A stretch of 64,000 bases of DNA from Cymbidium sinense (GCA_021442155.1 CM038214.1:137182040-137246039); one strand, 5' to 3'. Positions 1-11,935 are shown, counted from the first letter of the stretch. Notes: generated by a model not told the origin, from the letters alone. Numbers and translations: made by a program.

Positions 1-1150
1 TTAAGTGAAGTCCCCAAATCCAAAAAACTTTTCAAACACACTTTGGAACTTCACTTAGCATACTCAAATTTGCTAAGTAAAGTTTCCAAATCTAAAATTA
101 AAAATCAACAATCATACTTTCAAAATTCTAAACACATTTGGAACTTCATGTAACATACCCAAATTTGTTAAGTGAAGTCTCCAAGTTCAAAACTCAAAAT
201 CTTCAAAACACATTTGGAATTTCATTTAACATACCCAAATTTGTTAAGAGAAGTCTCCAAATTCAAAATCAAAAAATTTTCTAAACACATTTAGAACCTC
301 ACTTAACATACCCAAATTTGTTAAGTGGAGTCTCCAAATCCCAAAATCAAAATTTTTTTTTCAAACAACTTCTTTCCTTAGCATACCAAATTTGCTAAAG
401 AGAAGTTTCCATTTTCAAAACCAAAATGAAATCAAAATTTTGAACACACAATTTGGAATTTCATTTAGCATACCTAAATTTGCTAAGTGAAATTTTCATT
501 TCAAAACTAAGTGGGACTACATCTTTAACATACTAAATTTGCTAAAGTAAAGTCTCCACTTTCAACCACATCAAACCAAATAAAACACTTAGGATTTCCT
601 TAGCATGCCTAAATTTACTAAGGATCCTACCTTTTCAAAAATCAAAACATCAAAACAAAAATGAAACACTTAGGATTTTCTTAGCATACCTAAATTTGCT
701 AAGAATCCTATTTTTAAAAATCAAACAAAACACACTTGGGTTCTTCACATAGCATACCTAAATTTGCTAAGTGAGAACTCCAAATTTTCAAAATTAGAAA
801 ACAAAAATTTGCAAAAAGGAACAATCACTTTCTTCAAACACTTCACTTAGCATACCTAAATTTGCTAAGTAAGTGAAATTCCAAAATCAATCAAATAAAA
901 ACAAAATCAATTTGACCCTTACTTTAACATACCCAACTTTGTTAAAGGAAAGGGTCCTCAAATTCAAAAATTCAAATTCAAAATAAACATGAACTTATGG
1001 AAGCATCCTTATCAAAAATTTTGAATCCATATTTCAACATACTTAAATTTGTTGAAGTTAGATTCTTATTCAAATTCCTCTTTCAATCAATCTTCTCAAA
1101 TCTATTTGAACCCCACTTAATACTTCCAAGTTGTTGGATGTGAGTTCAAA
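1..1150 (+). repeat. 5' leader stem-loop array of element A (about 14 diverged units)
   Basis: Tandem units of roughly 60-90 bp, each containing an inverted repeat around a conserved loop of the form TACC(C/T)AAATT. Examples: left arm 457-470 with right arm 481-494 (14 of 14 positions pair if one G-U is allowed); left arm 671-686 with right arm 697-710 (14 pairs with a 2-nt bulge); left arm 914-929 with right arm 940-956 (15 pairs around a small internal loop). The outer stem differs from unit to unit, but the two sides change together. The array lies where a 5' untranslated leader should be, directly upstream of gag, as in element B at 15640-17110. It continues off the left edge. Confidence 0.9.
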
Positions 1151-1272
1151 TTTTCAAATTCAAAAATTCAAAAATTTATAGAGATAGAAATATGATACAA
1201 ATTCATTTCTCATTGCAGATTCTTACAGTCAGTGCAGTAGCAGTTCAGTTTTAGTCTCTTATAGTTATTGAA
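1151..1272 (+). promoter_or_regulatory. Gag-proximal leader with a splice-acceptor-like site
   Basis: Unique stretch between the hairpin array and the gag start. It contains a pyrimidine-rich run ending in TTGCAG (AG at 1217-1218), which fits a plant 3' splice site 55 nt upstream of the gag ATG at 1273. In element B the matching stretch (17200-17291) has a weaker candidate. This is inference from consensus only; no transcript evidence is available. It pairs with donor-like sites in the LTRs (9288, 37188, 58973). Confidence 0.3.
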
Positions 1273-3178
1273 ATGGCTAGTTCTCAGAAGTTTATTTTTA
1301 CTTTCCCCCATGGTATGGATCTGGCTTTAGATCAAGCTGACTTCCCTATCTAGACCATACTCATCTGATTCACTTTGGTCAGGGATTTGAGGGAGGATTA
1401 CTTGTGAGGGCACTCCTCACTACGCTTAGTGACCAAGGTGACCGTAGAGGTCATCGATTGACTTACCCTCTGATTTTGATGTCTCCTCATCAAGAAGAAA
1501 GTGCGCATTCACGACTTCAATCATAGGTGACAATACTGCCCTAGATTGCAGTGCTCAGGGTTTCAAGTCAGCCCCAGAGGGCTACTACCATCTCATCTAC
1601 CCTCCAAGGGTAAGGCTCCCCTGGTCTCAGGGCTTGCCTCCCCTACATTTGAGTATGGATCTAGCTCGCACTCCTCCCATCCTACCCATACATAGCGTAG
1701 GAATAAGAACCACATGATCAAGTCACATACCAGATCGCAGGAACTGACGCAGCCCGATCAGCTATAGATGAGTTCCCCGTTGTCACTTCACCACTGGTTA
1801 TAGAAAACCAGTTCCATCCTCTGGATCGATATAGAGGATGTCGAGGATCCTTCATCACCTCCTCCGGTGCATTTTAAGCCAGCTAGAGCAGAGGTCGACC
1901 GCCTCGATCTATTTTATGCCACATAGGCGGAGCATATGGACGCTCAGAGTCCATGACACAGTTTGATCTCTGATCTATCATCCCTCATAGTGTGGGGAAG
2001 TAGATTTTCTAGGAGAGGGCCCATGAGGCCCATACAACCCACATTACTAGTAGGGAGAGGTGAAGGTGTCACCAGCTCGCCTGATTGATTTTCCAGCCGC
2101 GCTACCCACGCCGACCATACGACAAGTATCCTTCTCTCATGACTAACCACCACAGAGGCCTTGCTCACAGAGAGTCAGTGGTGCCTCCACCCCATTGCTC
2201 TACCCCTTATCCACCATCTCCATTCAGGTTACAGCATCTCCTATTCCATCTAAGGCCATGAAGGCCACATCTAGAGAAAAGTGCACCTCGTTGGTGATCT
2301 GGCTATGGCCAAGGGATCCTGCCCCTTCTACACCACCTATTATGGTAGGGCCAAGCTCTCTTGCTTGACTTTCTGCCCCAATGGTGGTGAAGGAGTGGCA
2401 ATCCCGAAGCATCATGGTCATCCCTTCACCAACTTGCCCATACAGCAGGATGTGGAGATGGTGATTTCAAATATTCCAGATGATAGTCCAGTTGTACTAG
2501 TGGTAGTGGAACATCCTAGGATTGATACACCTCTCATAGAAAATAACAGTTAGGAGTGTCATTCATCCAGTGAGTACAGATCACAATTGACTCAAGTGAT
2601 AGGAGGTCCTGCCTCTCGGCATGATAGTGATCACACCGGTCAGCCTAAACTATTTATACCTGCTTAGATGGATCACTCTTTAGATGAGATAGTTGCACAT
2701 TATTTCATGAAGAAGAAGGAGATCTTGGGGTATGACCTATAAGATGAAGAGAAAGTTAGCTTCGATCCCAACGAAGATGATGGGGGCTGGAGTCTGCATG
2801 GTTGACACTATAGGATCTCTTCTTAGGGAACTACAAGCCATGGAAGGTGATGAGGTTAATCTGGAAGACACAGCAGAATTAGCCCAGCACCTCGACATCA
2901 ATTGAGGCAGAAGGATGAGCGGATTGATAGGATGTCACGTCAGTTATAGGACTTGTTAGCAAGAGTGTCAGTGCTTCAGAAATAAGCCCATTTAGTTCAT
3001 CCTACTACATTCGACGCCAATGAGTTAGTGTGCATGTCTTGGACCAAGCCAAGACTCTACCTCCCATTGAGCAAGGTAGCACTAACCTCAGAAGAAGGTA
3101 GTGGAAAGTACCTCCATACAAGAAAAGGATATAAAATCCATGGCAAGAGTGAAGGAAGCTTTGGCTCAAGCCTAGGGT
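1273..3178 (+). pseudogene. gag: Gag N-terminal region of element A, decayed
   Basis: Starts at ATG 1273 with MASSQKFIFTFPHGMDLALD, closely matching the start of the element B copy at 17292, which fixes the start codon. A stop appears after 26 residues, and the homologous HLIHFGQGF block then continues in another frame. Further similarity to B is scattered: the SKGKA block near 1610 matches 18195, and the block near 3170-3240 matches 19560-19640. No known domain is recognised in this N-terminal part; Tat-lineage elements often have a long or separate ORF upstream of the capsid. Several open pieces (for example 2281-2553) are fragments of this decayed frame. It is not functional. Confidence 0.7.
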
Positions 3179-4350
3179 GGATCATCGATTCCAAAGGGTA
3201 GACCCTACCCAGAGGAATTCGATGATATCCAATACCCCAAGGGATTCATGCCTCCTTCCTTCAGAAGCTTTGATGGCAGTGAAAACCTAAGGCAACATAT
3301 AGCTCACTTCAGGGCTAGTTATTACAATGCAGGTGCCAAGGACACTTTGCTTTTCCGCCTTTTCGTTAGTAGCCTAGTAGGTATTGATTTCGATTGGTAT
3401 GTTGAACTGCCCAACGGTTTAGTAAATAGATTTGCTGAGTTAGACAACTCTTCATCAGATTTGTGGGAGCTCAAAGAAAGGGTTACGTAGTGATCTCATT
3501 GTAGCATAACAGCACCCCGGTGAGTCCATTGTTGAATATATTCTTCGATGGTGCAACCTGAGTATGAAGTGTGAACTATAGTTGTCTAAACAATATGCCA
3601 TTGAGATTCTCTTGAAGAATATCCATGGCCCGATCGCCTTCATGCTTAAGGGCTTCACTATCAATACATTGGAGAAGCTAATCAACAAGGTGGCTAGTCT
3701 ACAAGAAGAGGCCAAATAGTTGCCTTTTCAAGATCAGTTGCCTAAGCAGAAGCCACAAAAGATCTATGAGAAGAAGCCAGGAGCAGTAGCATCGGTTGAT
3801 AAGGGGAAGCAGCCAGCTAGAGATCAGAGACCACGACCTCAGCAGCCTCCACCTCCTTTGCCACCACCGAGGCAACCATATCGGCCTCCACCGCAGCCTC
3901 CACGGCCAGCACAGTCACCGCCTCAGCCATACCACCACCACCACCAGCATGCATATCTTCCACCAGGTAGCTATGGTCCACCTACTCTTTAGATAAGTTA
4001 AACAAACCTTATTCTTTTAAGAGGGAGGTAATCAGAAAAATCTTTAAGAATCTCTTAAAGAAACCTGATTTTCGCTGAGAGGAGACCGAGGAAGTAAAAA
4101 GTCATGATCCAAACTTTTGCCCTTACCACCGAATGTTAGGCCACATTTTGGAGGATTGCTTCACATTCAAAGACTGGCTTGAACACAGTTTCAAGATCAG
4201 TGCTGTAGTTATCCCAAAGGAATACCTTGTGGAACAACCTTCCAGTTCCATTAGAGTAATCCTTGGGGGTAAATGTGATCCTACCAATACCAAAGAAGGT
4301 TGGGATATTTCTCTATCCAAAACCTCTAAGAAGATCAAGAAACTTTCCTT
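3179..4350 (+). pseudogene. gag: Gag capsid, proline-rich and zinc-knuckle region of element A
   Basis: The capsid domain of Ty3/gypsy Gag (retrotransposon gag family) is recognisable. A block at 3248-3490 includes FRSFDGSENLRQHIAHF and a DFDWYVELPNG-type motif, and a second block at 3515-3719 continues with the usual end of the domain (EYILRWCNLSMKCE, then LKGFTINTLEKLINK). The blocks are separated by a stop at 3488 and a frame change. A 90-residue proline/histidine-rich stretch follows (3720-3992), then another gap. A nucleocapsid-like Cys/His motif with spacing C-x2-H-x4-H-x4-C is at 4118-4159. Gag would form the particle and bind element RNA. Stops and frameshifts make this copy non-functional. 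Confidence 0.85.
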
Positions 4351-4354
4351 GTAG

Positions 4355-5170
4355 GTGCATGAGTTAGCTCAAACCATCAACACCAAGGAAGGTTTGCAAG
4401 TTGTCAGTGATAACTCTAGAAAAGTGGGAACTCAGCAGCAGCATGTGTCGGCCCTGGATAGCCCTTTAGCTCAGCCACCGATCGTGTCCAGCCTCCAACC
4501 CTTAGTTGCAGCTTCCACACCGGTGACTTCTTCCATTTCATCTAGCTCTTCTGTTTCTTCTTCTAGTAGAACTCTTGTATTAGTGGATAAGGGAATCAAA
4601 TCCCTTACTCCACTCACTTTACTTGACTTCTACTTTGTACCTCCAAATAATTCCAAGAAATTAAAGAATAAAGCTAGTTTGAATTACATCTGTGTCACTT
4701 CTGATGGGTTATCTTCTTCTATTCCTAATGATAACTCTTCAAGTCTAAATAACTATAACAATTTTGATCTTCCTCTTCTGAGAGTTGGACTTTCCAACTC
4801 AATAATAAGTTCACCTCTTGAGATAGAAATCATCTCGACTGAGGGTCCCATAGGAGAAGTTGTAGGTAAGCCTAAAGTGAAAGTAGAACCTTTCACCACC
4901 TTACCTCAAGAGATTACCAAAGTCAACCTCTGTAGTGGCAAGGCTCTACCTCCTAGGGCAGCACCTCTAGATAGAGAGAAACAAATCTTTGGTACTGAAG
5001 ATCGAGAAGCCCTTCCACAAGATGCTCCATCCACCCTTAGATATGCTTGTAGAAGACTAGAGGTGGACTACAACATCCTTTCTCATCTAAGAAAGTTATC
5101 ATCTAAGCTAAGCATATATGATGTCCTTGTCTTATCCAAAGAGGGAATCACTAATCAAGGCTCTCCTTGA
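4355..5170 (+). pseudogene. Gag-to-protease spacer of element A (271-residue open stretch)
   Basis: The longest open frame in element A. It has a serine-rich run around residues 60-75, an acidic and hydrophobic mid part, and near residue 190 a KVNLCSGKALPPRA segment. That segment is also visible in element B around 21165-21200, which supports real coding ancestry. It lies between the zinc-knuckle region and the protease, where Tat-lineage polyproteins carry a long, poorly conserved spacer. No catalytic motif is seen in it. The ORF ends in a stop just before protease, so it is probably cut off from the downstream frame. Confidence 0.6.
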
Positions 5171-5229
5171 TCATGAAATATGCTTATATGATCACTATAT
5201 GGTGAAAACACATTATGCAAAAGCCCAAG

Positions 5230-5760
5230 AGATCACCTTCATAAATGAAGACCTTCATCCGGGGACTTAGAGCCGTCTCTACATCAAAATGATAGATAGA
5301 TCACTTGCCGGTTCTCATGGATGTGCATCGATCATTATGAGTCTAAAGACTATTGCCAATTTAAATATCAACATCTCCACACTTCGAGGAGACCAAATGA
5401 TGTTGAGAGGATTCAATGATGAAGGTGAGCGGGCTTTAGGTTCTATTGTGTTGCCATTGGAGATAGGTGACTGGAAGACTAAAGCCAAGTTCTACATCAT
5501 TGATTTGAATACTTCATTCACTACTTTGCTTGGTAGGCCTTGGATATATCAGAACAAGATCATTCCATCCCCCCTTCATCAATGCATCAAGTTTAGAAAA
5601 GATGAAATTGAATACCATGTCAACGGAGATGAAAAGCCATTTTCAGTTAGAGAGGTTGAGATTTATGAGGATTCGACCTACTCTTTTCCTCAAAACACCC
5701 TTTCTCGTGAACTTGAACATAATTCAAATACAAATACAAAATAAAAGGAAAAAGAAGCAA
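5230..5760 (+). pseudogene. pro: Retropepsin-like aspartic protease of element A, inactivated
   Basis: The 151-residue frame from 5289 carries the body of a Ty3/gypsy aspartic protease: a MSLKTIANLNI block after the expected active-site position, then LGSIVLPLEIGDW and the C-terminal LLGRPWIYQ signature near residue 80. The active-site aspartate region near 5320 is out of frame with the rest, and the upstream frame has a stop at about 5270. A working D-[ST]-G loop is therefore not encoded. The family cleaves the Gag-Pol polyprotein inside particles. The same block is present but more damaged in element B (21540-21840). Confidence 0.8.
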
Positions 5761-6575
5761 AAGAAAATATAAAAGAAAATGAAAAGAAAAATAAAAGTCC
5801 AAGTAAAAAAGAAAGGGGAATTGAAGAAGAAATAGATCTACATATCACATTCCACCAATTCATTCTGTCATATGGACATGTGGGTAGGATGGCTCAACCT
5901 CCACCAGGCAGAGGTAGAGGTAGAAATAGAAGTAGTTCCAGAGGTGGGAGACCCCCTAGTTGGCCTTCAGCCAATAGAGGTTGTGTCCCAGTTCATAGTA
6001 CCCTTACTATTCACATAGACTTAGAATCCAGCTCAGAGGATGAGTTTAATGAGATTAGTATACTAGCTAACCCCCCTCAATGAGTTCCATTGGAGGTGAC
6101 TTTTGATCTAGATAGAGATGAAGACTAGGCCTCCAAGCAAAGTAAAGTATTCAAATCTAGTTTATGTGAAACTATTAGGCAGGAGTTGGGAACCTTAGCT
6201 CTTACCTCACTTACATCTCTGAAAGTTGAAGGTTTAGTAGTTAAGGAAGTCCCTAAGTCCTCCACATGAAGCGTAAGTTCTTTTGGGATCATCATCCTCA
6301 AGCCCCGAAGTTGATGTAGAGCTTGAGGAGGATACTTTAAAGAATTAATGGAATTTTGACTTTTACTCTGTGTTCAAAATCTTACAAAGGTTTAGTTCTC
6401 ACACACGGTCCAAGTTCGAGTACTTTGAGTTGGAGTAATATAAAGGTGAAAGCATAATCAAGAGGACTAGATTTGCATAAGTGGGTTCGATCGATGATGA
6501 AGATTATTGCCTAGTTGTTACCAACCATTTGGAATCTGATAGTTCTTCTCACACATCCCCAACTCTTATAAGAAT
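5761..6575 (+). pseudogene. Pro-RT linker of element A with Gly/Arg-rich segment
   Basis: A lysine-rich, low-complexity stretch (5740-5830) is followed by an open piece at 5880-6083 that encodes a Gly/Arg-rich segment (GRGRGRNRSSSRGGRPPSWP) and then an acidic Ser/Glu tail. The homologous position in element B (21850-22080) repeats the same order: AAAGA-rich run, HMG-like start, RGR remnants. No domain is assigned. The rest (6084-6575) is decayed coding sequence with many stops; it resembles element B at 22085-22600. Arg/Gly-rich linkers can bind nucleic acid, but that is inference. Confidence 0.5.
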
Positions 6576-7367
6576 GTGTGTTTAGAAACTACAAATGATC
6601 AAGATGATCTCCAAGTCAAAGTGGCACCACTAGAATTTGAAGAGGAGAATCATTCAACAATTGACAAGCTTAAAGAAATCTACCTCGGGACAGAAGAAAA
6701 TCCACATCTGACATACATCAGTTCATTGCTGAATGAAGAAGAAACCAATGATGTAGTTAGGCTATTGACTAAGTTTAAAGATTGCTTCGCATGGAGTTAT
6801 GAAGAGATGCCCGTATTATCTCCTAACATAGTAGTCCACAAGCTAGCAATAGACCCTAATGCTACCCCTATTAAGCAAGCTCCTAGACGCATGCGATTAG
6901 AAATTGAACAACATGTCATTTTTGAAGTCAAGAAACTGATCGATGCTGGTTTCATCAAAGAAGAAAAATATCCTACTTGGTTAGCTAGTGTCATTCCTAG
7001 TTAAGAAGAAGAATGGCCAAATTCACATTTGCATTGATTTTAGGGACTTAAAGAAGGCATGTCCTAAGGATGAGTTTCCTCTTCCTATACCAGAGTTAAT
7101 GGTGGACATTGCCTCATCTCATGCAATCTTCTCTTTCATGGATGGGTCATCTGGCTATAACCAAATTAAGATGTCTCCTGAAGATGAAAGAAACACTACT
7201 TTTTGAAACCCGATCGAAATCTTCTGTTATAGGGTCACACCTTTCGGCCTTAAAAATGCAGCACATACCAACGGGCCATAACTCAGATCTTCAACGAACT
7301 CATCCATCATCAGGTTGAGTGTTATGTTGATAATCTAGTAGTCAATAGTAGAGAAAAGGAAGACCAC
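6576..7367 (+). pseudogene. pol: Reverse transcriptase N-terminal half of element A
   Basis: The 142-residue frame from 6576 carries the Tat-type RT lead-in (KDCFAWSYEEMPVLSP, then PIKQAPRRMR and IDAGFIKEEKYPTWLASVIP). A frame change at about 6995-7004 follows. The next frame (6988-7206) contains VKKKNGQIHICIDFRDL, the KACPKDEFPLPIPEL block and FMDGSSGYNQI. A TGA stop at 7204-7206 lies where element B has CAA, and later pieces are shifted. The catalytic YxDD box at 7323-7334 reads YVDN, so the second aspartate is lost. Coding ends at 7367, where element B's LTR begins; thumb, RNases H and integrase are missing here. Confidence 0.9.
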
Positions 7368-7764
7368 TATTGACCTCACTTTTGGAGTGAGCTCTCAACC
7401 CCATCCTCTTAGACTTAGGAATCTTCTATACACTAAGATTTCCTTAGTCATAAGACACATCTAGTGATTAGGTGAACACTTAACCTAAGCTAGAGACTTA
7501 GAAGTGTTAATCATAAGATTAGGCTTTGCCTTAGGTCTTAAGGAAGTTACTTATCCTATAGCCTAAACCCAATCTAGATACACTTTCTCAAATCAAACCG
7601 AGACTCAATTCTTAAACCAAATCTCAAATTCAAATTCAAATTCCAAATATAAATTCAAATTTGACTCCAATTCCTATGCCATATAAATCACATTCATAAG
7701 CTTAGCCAAAACTCCCTTTAGATCAAATCAAACTCAATTGATCTCTTTATAAATCAATTATTCC

Positions 7765-7792
7765 TTCATTTATATTCACAAATATAAATGAA
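7765..7792 (+). repeat. Perfect 12-bp AT hairpin in the LTR
   Basis: Left arm 7765-7776 (TTCATTTATATT), loop CACA, right arm 7781-7792 (AATATAAATGAA). The same hairpin recurs in every LTR copy, for example near 28634, 49320 (minus copy), 56842 and 57015. In the LTR at 34146 it recurs about every 180 bp. Confidence 0.85.
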
Positions 7793-7979
7793 ATCCAAAT
7801 TCAAATGATCAAAACTATATCAAAAATCAAATCCAAACTCAATCTAAACCTTTAAGCCAATTCTTTGGACTTAGCCAAATTATATCCAAATCAAGTCAAA
7901 ACCAATGGATTTTCTCTTGAATCAATCATTCATTTGATCATTTATCCAAATATAAATAAAACCTACAATCATCAAACCA

Positions 7980-8720
7980 AATTCAAGTCAACCCAAGTTA
8001 AGCCTAACTTAGCCCTTTTGACTTAAAACTTTTAATTGAGCCAAAATCTATTGGACTCCAAATTGATTGTTGAATTTATATTCTAATCTAAGGCTCATAT
8101 ATAAGTTCAACTAAACTGAATCAAACCAAAACCAAACCAATTGACCCACTTAGGTCCACTTGACCCAAAGTGAGCTAAAGGACCCATTTGAGCCAACTTC
8201 TAATCCAACCCAAATTGGATTGAACCAAGCTCACCAAAACCTTTCACCATGATTGTTGATCACCCTAGGATGATCAATAGCAATCAATTGGGTCAAACCA
8301 AACCCAATTGGCCATTTGATCCAAATTGACCCAAATTGGCCTAAAGGATCAAATTAGGTCAAATCATGATCTAACCCAAATTGATTGCAACCAACGTTTC
8401 ATTCATTCCAAATTGATTATTGACAAAAAGTATAATTAAACCAAATTTGATCAATCGAGCCCAATTGGTCAACTTGACCCAACCTAGCCCAAATTGGCCT
8501 AAAGGGTCAATTTGGCCTAAATCCAAATTAAATTCAAATTAATTCAAACCAAAGACCACATTCATCTTCAATTAGCCAATTGAACATGAATCAACCCATA
8601 ACCTAAGCTAATTTGGCCAATTTTGGTCAAATGGGTCAATTTGACCCAATATGACCCATATGACCCAAATTGGGCCAAATCCCTTGAAACCAAGCCATGA
8701 CCCATTCGAATCTGATCAAA
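7980..8720 (+). promoter_or_regulatory. TTGACC/TTGACT-dense segment (W-box-like cluster) in U3
   Basis: I count about 13 copies of TTGACC, TTGACT or their complements between 7986 and 8646, several as facing pairs such as GGTCAACTTGACC near 8467-8479. TTGAC(C/T) is the core bound by plant WRKY factors. The block lies 300-1000 bp upstream of the TATA box at 9015, where a U3 enhancer would be. The same density appears in the 3' LTR (28850-29530) and the other LTR copies (for example 36110-36330). The segment is also low in complexity, so the motif may have spread by repeat growth rather than by selection. Confidence 0.45.
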
Positions 8721-9014
8721 CCGACCCAAACCCATTTGGGATCAGCCCAAAATTAACCCAACCCATTTAAATCCCTCATGGATCCTCCCCACATAGGATT
8801 CCACCAAACCTTATTTAATTCTCCCCATCACATGCGCTTAACTCCTCCCCAACATTTGCATTCAATTGAGCTGATCATATGGTAGCAAGAGAGGACTTTG
8901 AAGCAAAAATTCAAAGTCCCTAATCAATCTATCATCTATCCCAACCACCCAAAGCAAGATGGCAATCAATTTGGAGCCAAAATAATTCAAAAAAAGGATT
9001 GTATTTTTGGCCAT

Positions 9015-9022
9015 TATAAAAG
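9015..9022 (+). promoter_or_regulatory. TATA box of B-type LTR
   Basis: TATAAAAG followed by GAGGGGGAAATG, in a locally more complex stretch with a CT-rich region 40-100 nt downstream. The same box with its flanks is kept in the minus-strand LTR (48156-48163). It is missing from the 3' LTR of element B because of a 754-bp deletion. If real, U3 is about 1.65 kb and the transcribed part of the LTR about 5.9 kb. Confidence 0.6.
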
Positions 9023-9287
9023 GAGGGGGAAATGAAGCTTTAGATCTCTTGCTCCCACCACCATTCAGCCCCCAAAAGCTCCTCAAAAAAAAAAAGGAAC
9101 CCATCCTCCACCTCTTTGAGCCATTTTTGAGCTCAAAAACACAAATATTTGATTTTTTGGCGAGGTAAACATCGGAGAAGGCGACATTCCGAAAGGAGGC
9201 AAGGGTCAAAGATCATTCCAAAGCTTCCTCGCATACCTAGGAGTTCGCTCGGATCTTCACCGCCAAAAAATCAACCCGTGAGTAATA

Positions 9288-9294
9288 TTTGCCA
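9288..9294 (+). promoter_or_regulatory. Splice-donor-like site downstream of LTR TATA
   Basis: GTGAGT-type site about 270 nt after the TATA box. At the homologous position the other LTR copies read GAG/GTATGG (37188), GAG/GTAATT (58973) and, on the minus strand, GAG/GTAAAT (47890). Four different LTRs thus keep a good GT donor context although the surrounding sequence has diverged. Function is inferred only. Confidence 0.35.
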
Positions 9295-9514
9295 AACTTT
9301 AGCCGACCTTATTTCTTGCATTTTGTATTAATTTTCTTACGATCTTAAGAATTTCCCCTAGATAATCCTGCATTTTTATTTTAAATCATCCCAATTATAA
9401 AATAGAATTTTTTTGGTGCAAATCGATGAGAAAAAGGGTCCATTTGGATAAGTTTTGGCTTAGAAACTCTCATTTTTCTCTTTAAAAGCCTGAAAACATA
9501 GTTCACATCCACGG

Positions 9515-9710
9515 GATACCACATTCGATCCGCTCACGTGGATCGATGTGATCATGTGTGGATCACGCGATGTGGGCCTTCGATCACACGACCGATCATC
9601 GATTGCGTTCACCGGATCGATTTCGATCGCGGAGTCATCGCGATCCTGGCCTCTAGATTGCACGATCTGATTTGGACCATCCGATCTGAAATCAGACATC
9701 TCAGAGTGAA
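9515..9710 (+). other. GATC/CG-dense island in the LTR
   Basis: In an otherwise AT-rich LTR, this stretch is packed with GATC, CGATCG and ATCGAT words and short palindromes, for example GTGATC and GATCAC separated by 7 nt near 9546-9565. The corresponding part of the minus-strand LTR (47300-47660) is even longer and equally GATC-rich but differs in detailed sequence. It ends at a TGACGT motif (9743) followed by an AT run. It is absent from the 3' LTR of element B. Confidence 0.65.
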
Positions 9711-10919
9711 CCGTGGGTCATTTTCCCTTCCCGCCCAATGGCTGACGTGAATGTCGCGCATATTTTTTTATAAAAAAATTAATTTAAATCACCTAAAACT
9801 TCAAAAATTTATAGAAAATAAAATGCTTAACAAAAAATTACAAACAATGGTTCGTTGGATTAGTCTTTCCAAGAGGAATCCAACAAATCCAAAATCCCCA
9901 AATTTTACTAAGTATTGTCAGCTTAATTTTAGTTTTAGTAAAAATCAAATTTCATTAATTAACCAAAAATATATATCAGATTAAGTTGAAATTTTCAGCG
10001 AATCAAAGAAAAGTTAAAATACACCTACCATAAAAATTTCAAGTGAAAATCATTTCTATATTGGGAGAAATTAAAATTTGAAGTTCAGATTGTCTATTTT
10101 AACAAAATAAATCAAATAAAAATTCAGAAATTTACAAAAATCTTCAAAATGGCTTAAATCACTTCAATTGACATCTAGGACTCTTAAGAAAATAATGTGA
10201 TCTTCTGAATCTTAATGAACCCCAAACAAACACTTAAGAGTAGAGTTTAATCAATTAAGGAGTTAATTAAAACATAATATAAAACAATTTAAATATCAAA
10301 TCAAAAATAAAAAATGAAATAGCACTTAAGCAATCATTAATCAAACCTCAAATCAGAAAAATATCATTCTTAGAGAAAATTAAATTAAATATGATTAAAT
10401 CTATTTAAGTTAATAAAACTCAATTAAATGATTAAATCTTAAATCAAACTTAAAATTAAATAAATATAGGAAACTTTAACATGGGTCAAACTAATATAAC
10501 TAAACCTACACTAAGCATAGAATTTTAATCATATGAAACTCCTAATGAATATAAATAAATTGAAACTAATTAATCATTAAATAAGCTAAAGATCAAATTA
10601 ATTAATAAACCAATTCAACATAATCATTTGATAATAATTGAATTAAACCAAATAAAATTAAAGTAAACTTAATTAACATATGATTAAATCATATCTATTT
10701 GGAATAAGATAATTAATTAACCATTAAATATTTCAACCTAATAACTAAATCGAACATGTTAATGAAATCAAACAAACATAATAAGTGAATCAAATCAATA
10801 AAACTATAATCATAAATAATCAAACTTAATTGAAATGAAATAAACAATTAATTCACTTAATAATGGTAATAACAATAATCCTTTAATCAAATCAAACTTA
10901 AGTAAAACACTTAACTAAA

Positions 10920-11935
10920 TCAAATCATTCACATGTGGAAATTAAGTCATTAATATCTAATTAAATAAATCCATAATTAATCTAATAATTTAAACTTTTA
11001 ATTGCCCTTAATCAAACTTAATTAATCAAACATCTAATTAATGCAAACTTAATAAATTAATCCATCATCTTAATTAATCAAATTAATTTAAATAAGTTAC
11101 ATTAAAGCTAACTCTAAAATTAAGCTTAAATCAAACCCTTAATTAAATTTAATAATCACACCCCTCAAGTAAACCAATTAAGTTAATCAAATTAATTATA
11201 TTAAATCTAAGCTTAATCAAACATAATTAAGATGCAATTTAATACTAATCAAAACCTAAATTAAACCTAAATCATTAAGTCATCAATATTTAATTAAACA
11301 AAACCTTAATTAATCTAATAATTTAAATTTTTAATTACCCTTAATCAAACTTAATTAATTGAACATCTAATTAATAAAAGTTAATAAATTAAACCATCAT
11401 CTTAATTAATTAAATTAATTTAAATAAGTTACATTAAAGCTAACTCTAAAATTAAGCTTAAATCAAACCCCTAATTAAATTTAATAATCACACCCCTCAA
11501 GTAAACCAATTAAGTTAATCAAATTAATCATATTAAATCTAAGCTTAATCAAACATATTTAAGATGCAATTAAATACTAATCAAAACCTAAATTAAACCT
11601 AAATCATTAAGTCATTAATCTCTAATTAAACCCTTAATTTAATAATTTCAAAATTTAATTACCCTTAATCAAATTTAAATTAATCAAACATCTAATTAAT
11701 GCAAACTTAATAAATTAATCCATCATCTTAATAAACTAAATTAATTTTATAAATCACATTAAAATTAATCCAAATCAAACACTTAATTAATCTATTAATT
11801 AATTTAATCACACCTATTATAAAAACTATTTAAGTTAATTAAATTAATCATATTACATTTAAGCTTAATCAAACATAAAACCTAATTAAATACTAATCAA
11901 AACTAAATTAAACCTAAATTATTAAGTCATTAATT
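10920..11935 (+). repeat. 332-bp tandem repeat, about three copies, in the LTR
   Basis: Landmark segments recur with a spacing of 325-333 bp: the CATCATCTTAATTAA block at about 11065, 11397 and 11728, and the CACACCCCTCAAGTAAACC block at about 11157 and 11487. The same repeats occur in the 3' LTR (31040-31760). The whole 10.2-12.6 kb block is extremely AT-rich and almost free of G on this strand. Confidence 0.85.

Larger units (their letters stand above)
1..7367 (+). mobile_element. Element A, 5' part of a Tat-lineage Ty3/gypsy retrotransposon
   Basis: The left edge cuts into the 5' leader, so the 5' LTR and PBS of this copy lie outside the window. In order it holds a hairpin-repeat leader (1-1150), a short leader, gag (from an ATG at 1273), a gag-to-protease spacer, protease, a Gly/Arg-rich linker and the first part of reverse transcriptase. 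It stops at 7367, where the LTR of element B begins inside the RT gene. The order and wording of the gag and RT blocks match element B (17292-23260) and element C (51112 onward). The coding parts are pseudogenes. The distal part of A is probably the segment at 31763-42125. Confidence 0.88.

Noticed and set aside
3720..3992. Proline/histidine-rich protein as a host gene
   Set aside because: Sits between capsid and zinc knuckle of Gag, and has a counterpart at the same place in element B.
8862..9209. 115-residue open frame on the minus strand
   Set aside because: Lies over the LTR TATA and leader region, is low in complexity, and has no counterpart product; the similar piece at 48000-48250 is simply the same LTR sequence inverted.
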